Shown: in pieces, positions 1-6,691 of the stretch
Numbering within the stretch: position 1 is the stretch's first letter
Layout of the letters: each line of letters starts with the position of its first letter
Origin: Flavobacteriales bacterium
GTDB taxonomy: Bacteria; Bacteroidota; Bacteroidia; Flavobacteriales_F; PHOS-HE28
Assembly (NCBI GenBank): GCA_024640205.1
Contig: JAHEFL010000012.1
Span: 1-10,938 of the forward strand
DNA length: 10,938 nt
Reading direction: 5' to 3'
Position numbers and translations under genes: made by a program
Notes under the pieces: generated by a model
The model's input: only the letters and a program-made list of their open reading frames with translations
Told to the model about the DNA's origin: nothing
Databases searched by the model: none

Positions 1-384
1 ATGGATAAGCAGGACGAACTGGTGTTCACCCGCATCATCCATATGGCCGCCGAACGCGGGGAAGGTCGGGCCATGGGTGTTCGCCACGAAGGTGAATGGG
101 TGTCGGCCGGTTTTTTCGTGGAGCATAGCGGCCGGACGATCTTCCTGAAGGGCCTTGCCACACCGAAAGGGAGAAAGGTGTTCGCCATGCATAGGCTCAT
201 CGACACGATGATCGAGAGAAGCATGGATAGTAATGACGTGTTCGACCTGGCAGGAGGTGAACGGGCTGCCCTCCGCCGCTTCTATGGGGGCTTCGGCGCA
301 CGGGGCGAACTATATTTACAGGCAAGGGTCAATCGCCTGCCGCAACCCTTACGGTGGGTTAAAGAACGAATCGATGGTGCATGA
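1..384 (+). CDS. FemAB/GNAT-like acyltransferase, C-terminal part (5' end cut by window)
   Basis: The frame is open from the first base to TGA at 382-384. The ATG at position 1 is probably an internal Met, because the 127 visible residues look like only the second half of a Bacteroidota FemAB-related GNAT protein of roughly 300 or more residues. Visible hallmarks are a GVRHEGEWVSAGFFVEHSGR strand pair, a KGLATPKGRKVFAMHRLID segment, FDLAGG where relatives usually have DFEGS, then RRFYGGFGA and a closing NRLPQPLRWVKE. Family knowledge: such domains transfer acyl or aminoacyl groups; the substrate cannot be told from this fragment. Its last 11 bases overlap the start of upp, which suggests co-transcription. 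The family assignment rests on remembered consensus patterns and is moderate; a complete short protein starting at base 1 is less likely. Confidence 0.6.
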   Translation: MDKQDELVFTRIIHMAAERGEGRAMGVRHEGEWVSAGFFVEHSGRTIFLKGLATPKGRKVFAMHRLIDTMIERSMDSNDVFDLAGGERAALRRFYGGFGARGELYLQARVNRLPQPLRWVKERIDGA

Positions 385-1024
385 ACTGGTGAGGCAACAG
401 AGCGTGGTGAACCACTTTCTGGCGGAGTTGAGGGATATCGAGATCCAAAAGGATGCCATGCGCTTCAGGCGGAACCTTGAGCGGATAGGTGAGGCGATAG
501 CTGTTGAAATGAGCAGGGTCATGGAGTACAGGGAGGAGGAGGTGACCACGCCATTGGGAATGGCCCAGGTCATGTTGCTGAAGGAGCAACCGGTCCTGTC
601 CACCATACTCCGGGCAGGGCTACCCATGCATCAGGGTATGCTCAATGTGTTCGATCGTGCGGAAAGTGCGTTCGTCAGTGCATACAGGAAGCATCGCAAA
701 GGGGAGGATGGCTTCGATATTGAAGTGGAATATCTGTCGAGCCCAACATTGGATGGAAGGGTCCTCGTGATCTGTGACCCCATGCTGGCGACCGGGCAGA
801 GCATGCTGGAGGTGTACCGTGCCATGCTTCGCCACGGCAAACCGAAAGCCCTTCATGTGGCTTCCGCCATAGCGAGTAAGGAGGGCTTGGAGCACGCCAA
901 GTTGCACCTTCCCGCGGGAACCCGCTTCTGGATCGGTGCGATCGATGAGGAGATGACGGCGCAGTCGTACATCGTGCCGGGACTTGGTGATGCCGGTGAT
1001 CTTGCGTACGGCGAGAAGATGTAG
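374..1024 (+). CDS. upp: Uracil phosphoribosyltransferase
   Basis: Cytosolic pyrimidine-salvage enzyme that converts uracil and PRPP to UMP and diphosphate. The product is 216 residues, the usual length for the family. The PRPP-binding loop DPMLATGQS is at residues 135-143, after the hydrophobic strand VLVIC; ILRAGLPM is at 78-85, and the uracil-binding C-terminal motif YIVPGLGDAGD is at 199-209. GQS in place of GGS is, as I recall, normal for Bacteroidota. The ATG at 374 is chosen because the N-terminus (VHELVRQQSVVNHFLAELRD) then matches the family start; the frame is open further upstream to 233 but that would overlap the preceding gene deeply. It overlaps the upstream acyltransferase by 11 bases, and the next gene starts 3 bases after its stop, so it sits inside a tight operon. 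No Shine-Dalgarno is visible. Confidence 0.95.
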   Translation: MVHELVRQQSVVNHFLAELRDIEIQKDAMRFRRNLERIGEAIAVEMSRVMEYREEEVTTPLGMAQVMLLKEQPVLSTILRAGLPMHQGMLNVFDRAESAFVSAYRKHRKGEDGFDIEVEYLSSPTLDGRVLVICDPMLATGQSMLEVYRAMLRHGKPKALHVASAIASKEGLEHAKLHLPAGTRFWIGAIDEEMTAQSYIVPGLGDAGDLAYGEKM

Positions 1025-1027
1025 GTC

Positions 1028-1474
1028 ATGGAAACGCTCCTCGAGGGTTTATCGGTCCTCGCCCTCAGCATGGTCAAATTCGCCGTTTCCGCAATTTGGG
1101 CATATAACCGCGGTTTCAGCTATTGGGAGACCGTCTTCATTACCGGAGCTGGCGGCTGCATTGGTGTTCTCGTTTTCTATCGAACGAGCGGGTGGTTGAT
1201 GGAACAGGCGCGGCAGCGAAAGATGCGCAAGCTGGCCAAGGGAGGGAAACCCTCGCGTTCATTCACGCGCACCAATCGGATCATCGTTCGTGTGAAGCGC
1301 GGACAGGGCATGCGTGGACTGGCGTTCCTCACACCCGTGCTCATCTCCATACCCATCGGTGCCATCCTTGCAGCCAAGTATTTCCGGGAGGATCGCAGGA
1401 CCCTTCCCACGCTGATCTCCGCCGTGCTTGTGTGGGCGGTCGTTCTGAGTGGCTTCTGGCAATTCACCCGGTGA
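1028..1474 (+). CDS. Small four-helix membrane protein of unknown function
   Basis: A 148-residue integral membrane protein. Hydrophobic segments lie at about residues 6-24, 36-52, 97-117 and 126-144; the loop between the second and third (53-96) is strongly basic, rich in Arg and Lys, so by the positive-inside rule it should face the cytoplasm, with both ends outside. The third helix carries LAFLTPVLISIPIGAILAAK, with two prolines, a pattern faintly like DedA/SNARE-associated or small multidrug-export proteins; I do not consider that enough to name it. I recall similar unnamed proteins in Flavobacteriia. ATG at 1028 lies 3 bases after the upp stop, and the stop TGA overlaps the GTG start of the following yjjG-like gene (GTGA at 1471-1474), so translation of the three is probably coupled. 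Function unknown. Confidence 0.8.
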   Translation: METLLEGLSVLALSMVKFAVSAIWAYNRGFSYWETVFITGAGGCIGVLVFYRTSGWLMEQARQRKMRKLAKGGKPSRSFTRTNRIIVRVKRGQGMRGLAFLTPVLISIPIGAILAAKYFREDRRTLPTLISAVLVWAVVLSGFWQFTR

Positions 1475-2175
1475 AGCGGTATCGCCACATTTTCTTCGAC
1501 CTGGACCACACCCTGTGGGATTTCACCGCGAATTCGCGAGCAACTCTGGAAGAACTTTTCGCCGAGACGGATCTCGTTTCGTTGGGTGTGCCGGATGCAG
1601 CTTCGTTCATCGAGGTATACGAGGAGGTGAACCTCGGCTTATGGGGCAGCTATGAATCCGGTCACATCCCCAAAGAGGTCCTGCGCGTTCTTCGCTTCCG
1701 TAACACCCTGCGCACATTCGGCGTGAAGAACGATCGGTTGGCGGTTCATCTTGGCCATTCCTATGTGGAGCGCTGTCCCCAGCGTGGTCGCCTCATGCCC
1801 GGGACGATCGAGTTACTGGAGGATCTGCAAAAAGTGCATCGTCTGCATGTGATCACCAATGGTTTCGACGAGGTGCAGCATGTGAAGCTCCGGAGCAGTG
1901 ACCTTACCCGCTTCTTTGATGTGGTACTCACCAGTGAGAAGGCAGGCGCACGAAAACCGGACCCCCGCATCTTCGAGATCGCGATGAAACGCGCCAAGGT
2001 CGGTGGCGTGGGCGAATGCCTGATGATAGGGGACAATCCGATGGCCGATATGCATGGCGCCAGGAATGCCGGATGGGACCACGTTCATTTCGCCGCGGAA
2101 ACGGATCCGGATCCATTGGCCACCTACCGCGTCAGGCACATGGACGAGCTCAGAGGGATCCTACTGGATCGTTAG
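1471..2175 (+). CDS. yjjG: HAD-family pyrimidine nucleotidase, YjjG/YfnB type
   Basis: A 234-residue HAD hydrolase of the YjjG subfamily, which removes phosphate from nucleoside monophosphates and is thought to clear non-canonical pyrimidine nucleotides such as 5-fluoro-dUMP. Motif I is FFDLDHTLWDF, with nucleophile Asp10 and acid/base Asp12; motif II is in HVITNGF; motif III Lys is in ARKPDPRIF; motif IV is MIGDNPMADMHGA. An alpha-helical cap lies between motifs I and II (YEEVNLGLWGSYESGHIPKE). The GTG at 1471 is chosen because it places motif I at the family position and overlaps the upstream stop by four bases; the frame is open further upstream but that part is only the shadow of the preceding gene. 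It follows upp directly, so pyrimidine salvage and nucleotide cleaning are likely co-expressed. Its last 15 bases overlap the convergent lipoprotein gene. Confidence 0.9.
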   Translation: MKRYRHIFFDLDHTLWDFTANSRATLEELFAETDLVSLGVPDAASFIEVYEEVNLGLWGSYESGHIPKEVLRVLRFRNTLRTFGVKNDRLAVHLGHSYVERCPQRGRLMPGTIELLEDLQKVHRLHVITNGFDEVQHVKLRSSDLTRFFDVVLTSEKAGARKPDPRIFEIAMKRAKVGGVGECLMIGDNPMADMHGARNAGWDHVHFAAETDPDPLATYRVRHMDELRGILLDR

Positions 2176-2649
2176 CGGGTCCGGATAAAAGATGTACTCC
2201 TTCAAATGCCGGGCGCCATTAATGTGGCTGTGGCGTAAGAATCGTACACGAGATGCGTCCAATACTGTTCCACGGTAACTCAATTCGCCTCGCGTGGCCT
2301 TTGTAGTGAAGAACAGGCTGTCGCCACGGATCATCACAGGTACATTGTAGTACCCGGTGCGGGGATCACCTGCGGCGTCCTTCACGAGCAAGGGGGGAAG
2401 CCGTTCCTCGATGTCCTGCGTGGCGTTGGCCAGCACCACGTTCCCTTCGGGGAAGAACCGGATGAGGTACACCACCTTCCCCACTTCTTCCCTGTAATAA
2501 CCGTCAAAACGAATTCCCAGGTCCTTGAGCTGTGATCCCATGGCATTGCCGTCAGGTTCGCTGGACCGTTCAATATCGGTCGAGCTGCCGTTCCCGGTGC
2601 AGGATGCCAGGAGGCAGGCGATCGCGATTTGCGCCAGCACAGCTTTCAT
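2161..2649 (-). CDS. Predicted lipoprotein of unknown function
   Basis: A 162-residue protein with a signal peptide ending in a lipobox (LLAS then Cys17), so it should be lipidated and anchored in a membrane. After Cys come T-G-N-G-S-S; the acidic lipoprotein export signal seen in some surface lipoproteins of this phylum is not evident, so a periplasm-facing location is more likely. The mature part is rich in alternating beta-like strands (KVVYLIRFFPEGNVVLANA, GDSLFFTTKA, GELSYRGTVL), suggesting a small beta-sandwich or lipocalin-like fold, an inference only. It starts 7 bases after the psd stop and is the last gene of the rsfS-ftsH-cdsA-psd operon, which hints at an envelope role. The stop overlaps the end of the convergent yjjG-like gene, leaving no room for a private terminator. 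I do not recognise the family. Confidence 0.8.
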   Translation of the reverse strand: MKAVLAQIAIACLLASCTGNGSSTDIERSSEPDGNAMGSQLKDLGIRFDGYYREEVGKVVYLIRFFPEGNVVLANATQDIEERLPPLLVKDAAGDPRTGYYNVPVMIRGDSLFFTTKATRGELSYRGTVLDASRVRFLRHSHINGARHLKEYIFYPDPLTIQ

Positions 2650-2656
2650 CCGGTTT

Positions 2657-3319
2657 TCAGCTTTCGAAGCGGGCGATCACCGTATTGCAGCCACTGACCT
2701 TCTGCCCCAGTTCCACCTCCACGGTGGCGGAAAGCGGTAAGAGCACATCCACCCTGGACCCGAATTTGATGAAACCGAATTCCGTACCCATGGCAGCTGG
2801 TGAACCGGGCCTGCTGTATGTGCAGATCCGACGTGCCAGGGCACCGGCTATCTGCCGGAAAAGTACCTCCCCGTGATGCGGATGCTTCACTACCACTGTG
2901 CTGCGCTCATTGTCCGTGCTGCTCTTGGGGTGCCATGCGACCAGGTACTTGCCCGGATGGTATTTGAAGTAGGAGGTGGTGCCGCTGATGGGGTACCAAT
3001 TGACATGCACATTGAGCGGTGACATGAAGATGCTGACCAAACGACGGCGATCCTGGAAATATTCCCCTTCGGTGACCTCTTCGATGGCCACCACTTTGCC
3101 ATCAGCAGGCGCCACCACGCTGTTCTCATCCGCATCCGCAACCCTCCGAGGCACACGGAAGAAGAGCACGACGATCGCATAGACCAAAAGCAGAGCCAAC
3201 GTAAGCGAGATCAGCAGCCACTGTGGCCAGGCCATCCAACGCCATGCTGCAAATAGCAGGAAGCAAAGAAGGGCGGTGCTCAGAAGCAGGGTGGGGGTTC
3301 CTTCGCGGTGCAGGTGCAT
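2657..3319 (-). CDS. psd: Phosphatidylserine decarboxylase proenzyme (short, GS-type)
   Basis: Makes phosphatidylethanolamine from phosphatidylserine at the cytoplasmic membrane. From the ATG at 3319 the product is 220 residues, the size of the short bacterial/archaeal class. Two hydrophobic helices lie at about 10-27 and 33-53. The catalytic part has VAPADGKVV (Asp73), IFMSPLNVHVNW (His105) and the self-cleavage site EFGFIKFGSRVDV, where cleavage between Gly187 and Ser188 would leave a pyruvoyl group on the small alpha chain. This class has GS rather than the LGST of the E. coli enzyme. The ATG at 3319 (MHLHREG) matches the usual family start; an in-frame TTG at 3340 would add seven residues. 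It lies 43 bases after cdsA and 7 before the lipoprotein gene, so two steps of phospholipid synthesis share a transcript. Confidence 0.93.
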   Translation of the reverse strand: MHLHREGTPTLLLSTALLCFLLFAAWRWMAWPQWLLISLTLALLLVYAIVVLFFRVPRRVADADENSVVAPADGKVVAIEEVTEGEYFQDRRRLVSIFMSPLNVHVNWYPISGTTSYFKYHPGKYLVAWHPKSSTDNERSTVVVKHPHHGEVLFRQIAGALARRICTYSRPGSPAAMGTEFGFIKFGSRVDVLLPLSATVEVELGQKVSGCNTVIARFES

Positions 3320-3362
3320 GAGGGCCGATGCAGCCGCCAAAGATAGAAGCGCATATCAACCT

Positions 3363-4166
3363 TCAGGAGCGCAGCTGCAAATACAGGAACATGGCCGGAA
3401 TGGCCAGTAAAAAACCATCGAACCGATCCAGAATGCCGCCATGTCCCGGCATCACTTTTCCAGAATCCTTCACGCCCTTTGAGCGCTTCAATCCGGATTC
3501 CAAGAGGTCGCCAAGCGTGGCGGTCAGCGCCAGGATCACCCCGCAGGCCATCCAATCGATCAAGGGAAGCTCATCGAGTTGGCGTGAAAGCAGAAAACTG
3601 ACCAGAAGGGTGAGAGCGATGCCTCCGAACAGCCCTTCCCAGGTCTTTTTGGGTGAGACGGCAGGCAGCAATTTGGTTCTGCCTATGGCACGGCCTACCA
3701 AATACGCTCCGGTATCATTGGTCCACAACAACAGCATGAAGCCGATGAAGAGCCAAGGACCTTGGACAAAGAGGTACGGGATAACGCCGAACGGAATGGC
3801 CACGATGAAGATCTGGATGAACATCCTGCCGAGCGCACGCGCCGGGTCCGAACCCCCGGTGACCAGCGCAAATGTGATCCATATAAGCACCAGCATGAAC
3901 ACAGAGCCGACGGAGAGAACCAGGCTCCAATCTGCGAAGAACCGGCCCGATCCAATAGCGGTATAGGTGAGAAATACCAGCAGAAGGTTCCACCCGCGGT
4001 GGTGATCATCGTCCTCCGATCGGATGAGCCGGTCCATTTCAGATGCAGCGATCAAACACACGGGAAGGAACAGGAGAAAGGTGGTCAATGGTCCAGCCCA
4101 TGCCGCACCCAGTGTGAGTGCTACATATACCGCGCCCGATGCCGCACGGATGGCCAATTCCTTCAC
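3363..4166 (-). CDS. cdsA: Phosphatidate cytidylyltransferase (CDP-diglyceride synthase)
   Basis: Polytopic membrane enzyme that turns phosphatidic acid and CTP into CDP-diacylglycerol, the precursor of phosphatidylserine and phosphatidylglycerol. The 267-residue length is normal. The C-terminal family signature lies at about residues 224-250: SGLKR, then VKD, then GHGGILDRFD, with all key Lys, Asp, His, Gly and Arg positions present. WTNDTGAYLVGR (148-159) and SPKKTWEG (171-178) are the other conserved active-site stretches. About seven or eight hydrophobic helices cover the rest. The start is GTG at 4166, overlapping the TGA of the upstream DUF2007 gene by four bases (4163-4166), which implies translational coupling. 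Its product feeds the downstream psd product through phosphatidylserine synthase, not encoded here. Confidence 0.96.
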   Translation of the reverse strand: MKELAIRAASGAVYVALTLGAAWAGPLTTFLLFLPVCLIAASEMDRLIRSEDDDHHRGWNLLLVFLTYTAIGSGRFFADWSLVLSVGSVFMLVLIWITFALVTGGSDPARALGRMFIQIFIVAIPFGVIPYLFVQGPWLFIGFMLLLWTNDTGAYLVGRAIGRTKLLPAVSPKKTWEGLFGGIALTLLVSFLLSRQLDELPLIDWMACGVILALTATLGDLLESGLKRSKGVKDSGKVMPGHGGILDRFDGFLLAIPAMFLYLQLRS

Positions 4167-4369
4167 GTTTCCCGGTGTTTGCGCACAAGGTATAGTGCCC
4201 GGACCACATCCTCCGATGCCACATACACCTCGGATGCTCCCAATGGAGGGTAGGGCGAGGAGCTTTGATCCATCACCACGGCATGGATGTCATTGGCCTC
4301 CAGAAGCCCGCGGACCAAGGCCGCTTCGTGCTGGCTGCTGGCCGTGAATACGAGTGTCCAGCTACCCAT
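4163..4369 (-). CDS. Small DUF2007-family protein (putative signal-transducing protein)
   Basis: A 68-residue soluble protein if translated from ATG at 4369 (MGSWTLVFTASSQHEAALVR). The pattern is that of DUF2007: a first strand (WTLVFTAS), a helix with HEAALVRGLLEANDI, a second strand (HAVVMDQ), a Ser/Pro loop, the strand ASEVYVASED and a final helix RALYLVRKH. The fold resembles small GlnB-like ferredoxin folds by family knowledge; the molecular role is not known. An in-frame GTG at 4408 would add 13 residues and overlap ftsH, but they do not fit the family start. It lies 19 bases after the ftsH stop and its own stop overlaps the cdsA start. In the Flavobacteriia I recall, a LUD-domain protein often sits between ftsH and cdsA; this gene takes that place here. 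Confidence 0.8.
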   Translation of the reverse strand: MGSWTLVFTASSQHEAALVRGLLEANDIHAVVMDQSSSPYPPLGASEVYVASEDVVRALYLVRKHRET

Positions 4370-4388
4370 GGAAAGAATGTTGGTGCTC

Positions 4389-6236
4389 TCAGGCGACCTC
4401 TTCGCCACCTGGACGCTCCTCCGTCACCTCGTCAGGCGCATCGGCTTCGTTGCCGTTGTTGGTATGCATTTCCGGAGAGGATGTTTCATCCTCCTCGCTG
4501 CGCCAACTCCGCTTACCGAAGATCTTGGTCAGGTCCTCCTTGAAGATCACTTCCTTTTCCAGAAGCTTGGTCGCCAGTTCCGTCAGCTTGTCCTTGTTCT
4601 CGACCAGGATCTCCTTGGCACGGCCATACTGGCCTTCCACGATCTTGCTCACCTCCTCATCGATGGTCCGTGCGGTCTCCTCGCTATAGGGTTTGCCAAA
4701 GCTGTACTCGTTCTGCCCGGAGCTATCATAGTAGCTGATGTTGCCAAGCTTTTCGTTCAGTCCATAAAGCGTCACCATGGCATAGGCCTGCTTGGTCACC
4801 TTTTCCAACGGTGAGGCATGCTCCACCAGCCAGCTCACTGTGGCATGTCCGGCCTCGTGATAAGCGATCGCCTGCTTCTCCTCAGCGGTGATGATCTTGT
4901 TCTTCTTCTCCAATCCTCCTATCACGCGGTCCACGGCGTCCAGGAAGTCCTGGCGCTCCACTTTCTGTTTCTTCCGGCGTGCCGCTATCAATGCGGCCTC
5001 GTTGCAGATGTTGGCAATGTCCGCGCCACTGAAGCCGGGGGTCTGTTTCGCCAGGAAGTCCACATCGATGCCGCTGGTATCCAGCTTCAAAGGCTTGAGG
5101 TGCACTTTCAGGATCTCCTTCCGCTCGTTCAGATCGGGCATGTCCACGAAGATCTGCCGGTCGAAGCGGCCGGCCCGCATCAGCGCCCGGTCCAGCACGT
5201 CAGCACGATTCGTCGCGCCGAGGATGATCACCCCGGAATTGGTGCCGAACCCATCCATCTCGGTCAGCAGCTGGTTCAGGGTGTTCTCGCGCTCATCGTT
5301 CGCACCCATGCTGGCGCTTCGGCCACGGGCCCGTCCGATAGCATCGATCTCATCGATGAAGATGATGGCTGGTGCTTTTTCCTTGGCCTGCTTGAACAGG
5401 TCACGGACACGGCTGGCGCCCACACCGACGAACATTTCCACGAAATCCGACCCGCTCAGGGAGAAGAAGGGCACATTGGCCTCACCAGCAATGGCCTTGG
5501 CCAGCAGGGTCTTACCTGTTCCAGGAGGCCCCACCAGCAGTGCACCCTTGGGGATCTTGGCGCCGAGGTCCGTGTACTTTTTAGGGTTCTTCAGGAAATC
5601 CACGATCTCCTGAAGTTCCTCCTTCGCTTCGGCCAATCCGGCCACATCATTGAAGGTGACGTTGGTGCTCTTGCCACCCTCGAACACTTGGGCGCGGCTC
5701 TTGCCGATGTTGAAGATCTGCCCACCGGGGCCGCCACCGCCGCCCATGCGCCGCATGACGAACATCCAGATGGCGATCATGATCCCGAAGAAGAGCACCC
5801 AATTGAGGATCTCACGGCCCCAATTGTCCTGGGTCTCATATTCGAAAGGGACGTCGTATTTGCGGGCATCCTCACGCAACTCATCCTTGGCGGCGTTGGA
5901 ACTGCCTGCATTGAACCAGTAATGTGGACCCTGGATGTTCGGTCCGGAGATCGTGGATCCCTTGATGCGGTCCCGGTGAGGTTCCTTCTGAAGTCGGTCC
6001 TCCTTGATGAAGACTTTGACCGTTTGATCATTGACCACCACGATCCGGCGGACATCACCGTTCTCCAGCATGCTCTGGTAAGCGCTGGGATCGATCTTCG
6101 TCATGCTGCCACCCACCTGAAATAGGTTGATGGCAAGGATCACCAGGATGATGATCCCATAGATCCAATAGAAATTGAAGGAGCGCTTGGGGCGTTCCTT
6201 CTCGTTGCGTTCGTTCCGCTTCTCGTTGTTCTCCAC
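4389..6236 (-). CDS. ftsH: ATP-dependent membrane zinc metalloprotease FtsH, with internal deletion in the peptidase domain
   Basis: Membrane-anchored AAA+ protease that extracts and degrades membrane and short-lived soluble proteins. In the 615 residues: helix one at 21-40, periplasmic domain, helix two at about 143-161, a Gly-rich linker, Walker A GPPGTGKT (236-243), Walker B with Asp295 and Glu296, the FVGVGASR pore loop and the second region of homology (RAGRFDRQI). The peptidase zinc motif HEAGH is at 460-464. Soon after, at 475-481, SPL runs straight into [12 protein letters not shown]. Relatives have about 59 more residues here (a PRG..LGAAWYLPEE strand, the LGGRAAE helix and STGALxDL, whose Asp is the third zinc ligand). 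The rest of the domain follows normally, then an acidic tail. The reading frame is kept. As written the protein could bind and hydrolyse ATP but should not be a working protease. Start is GTG at 6236; TGA at 6245 blocks any longer frame. Confidence 0.9.
   Translation of the reverse strand: MENNEKRNERNEKERPKRSFNFYWIYGIIILVILAINLFQVGGSMTKIDPSAYQSMLENGDVRRIVVVNDQTVKVFIKEDRLQKEPHRDRIKGSTISGPNIQGPHYWFNAGSSNAAKDELREDARKYDVPFEYETQDNWGREILNWVLFFGIMIAIWMFVMRRMGGGGGPGGQIFNIGKSRAQVFEGGKSTNVTFNDVAGLAEAKEELQEIVDFLKNPKKYTDLGAKIPKGALLVGPPGTGKTLLAKAIAGEANVPFFSLSGSDFVEMFVGVGASRVRDLFKQAKEKAPAIIFIDEIDAIGRARGRSASMGANDERENTLNQLLTEMDGFGTNSGVIILGATNRADVLDRALMRAGRFDRQIFVDMPDLNERKEILKVHLKPLKLDTSGIDVDFLAKQTPGFSGADIANICNEAALIAARRKKQKVERQDFLDAVDRVIGGLEKKNKIITAEEKQAIAYHEAGHATVSWLVEHASPLEKVTKQAYAMVTLYGLNEKLGNISYYDSSGQNEYSFGKPYSEETARTIDEEVSKIVEGQYGRAKEILVENKDKLTELATKLLEKEVIFKEDLTKIFGKRSWRSEEDETSSPEMHTNNGNEADAPDEVTEERPGGEEVA
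4795..4815 (-). other. Junction of in-frame deletion within ftsH
   Basis: At this point the codons for Ser475-Pro476-Leu477 are joined to those for Glu478-Lys479-Val480-Thr481. In relatives the first triplet is followed by V-K-V-T-I-V-P-R-G and the second stretch is preceded by STGAL-(S/N)-D-L. The shared core TTGGAAAAGGTGACC would resemble both flanks (Leu-Val-Lys-Val-Thr and Leu-Glu-Lys-Val-Thr), a likely site for short-repeat recombination or for collapse of reads during assembly. The length of about 59 codons is estimated from remembered homologues, not measured. Confidence 0.75.
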
Positions 6237-6255
6237 GTTCTTTCAGTTCTGCCGA

Positions 6256-6630
6256 TCAGGCGACGTTCTCATAGACCTTGCGGGCGGCGTCCCCCCATAG
6301 ATCTTCCAAGGCATAATAGGCGCGTTTGTCGCGATGGAATATGTGGACCACGACATCCACGAAATCAAGAAGGATCCACTCGGCGTTCCGTTCACCTTCG
6401 GTCTGCCAGGGTTTCTCATCCGCCTCCTTCCGTGCATGATCCAGCACGGAGCGCATGATCGCCTCCACCTGGGTGGCTGAATCACCATGACAGATGATGA
6501 AGTGGTCGGAAACGGTGTTCGGCACATCCCGCAGGTCCAAATGAACGATGTCCTTGCCTTTGACCTCCTGGATGCCCTTCACGATGGCATCCACCAAGCG
6601 GGTGCTCGTGGCACCCTTCGTGTTCTTCAT
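6256..6630 (-). CDS. rsfS: Ribosomal silencing factor RsfS
   Basis: Binds ribosomal protein L14 (uL14) on the 50S subunit and blocks joining with 30S when nutrients are short. The 124 residues match the family length. Conserved blocks are LVDAIVKGIQEVKGKDIVHL at 12-31, SDHFIICHGDSATQVEAI at 41-58, and WILLDFVDVVVHIF followed by YYALEDLWGDA at 85-115. The ATG at 6630 gives the standard N-terminus. It is the first gene of the minus-strand operon; ftsH follows after 19 bases. It faces birA across a 61-base gap that holds a Bacteroidota-type -7 box on this strand. Confidence 0.95.
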   Translation of the reverse strand: MKNTKGATSTRLVDAIVKGIQEVKGKDIVHLDLRDVPNTVSDHFIICHGDSATQVEAIMRSVLDHARKEADEKPWQTEGERNAEWILLDFVDVVVHIFHRDKRAYYALEDLWGDAARKVYENVA

Positions 6631-6650
6631 CCGGTCTATCTTGGTCCTAT

Positions 6651-6658
6651 CAAAGGTA
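6651..6658 (-). promoter_or_regulatory. Candidate -7 box of the rsfS-ftsH operon promoter
   Basis: On the minus strand this reads TACCTTTG, an exact match to the Bacteroidota TAnnTTTG element. Transcription would begin about 14 bases before the rsfS ATG. No TTTG is found at the expected -33 distance (CAAT lies there), so the call rests on one element and its position in the divergent rsfS/birA gap. Confidence 0.4.
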
Positions 6659-6691
6659 CAAAGTTACCACCCCCGCTATTGGCAGGCTCCC

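Noticed and set aside
135..143. GQS instead of GGS in the UPRT PRPP loop (these are residue numbers; bases about 776-802)
   Set aside because: I first took it as an active-site change, but the same GQS is what I recall from flavobacterial UPRTs, so it is not unusual.
233..373. Extension of upp upstream to ATG 233
   Set aside because: It would overlap the preceding gene by about 150 bases and add 47 residues absent from the UPRT family; the ATG at 374 gives the standard N-terminus.
1123..1470. Extension of the yjjG-like frame upstream to 1123
   Set aside because: The added residues are rich in His, Arg and Ser, the out-of-frame reading of the membrane-protein gene, and HAD motif I belongs near the N-terminus.
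3762..4253. A 163-codon plus-strand frame opposite cdsA
   Set aside because: It lies antisense to the conserved cdsA and DUF2007 genes and has no family features; its charged sequence is what antisense of hydrophobic codons gives.
4818..6125. A 435-codon open frame on the plus strand opposite ftsH
   Set aside because: Composition is low-complexity in the way of an antisense shadow (His, Leu, Asp and Gly rich), it matches no family I know, and ftsH on the other strand is certain. GC-rich codon bias removes stops on the complementary strand.
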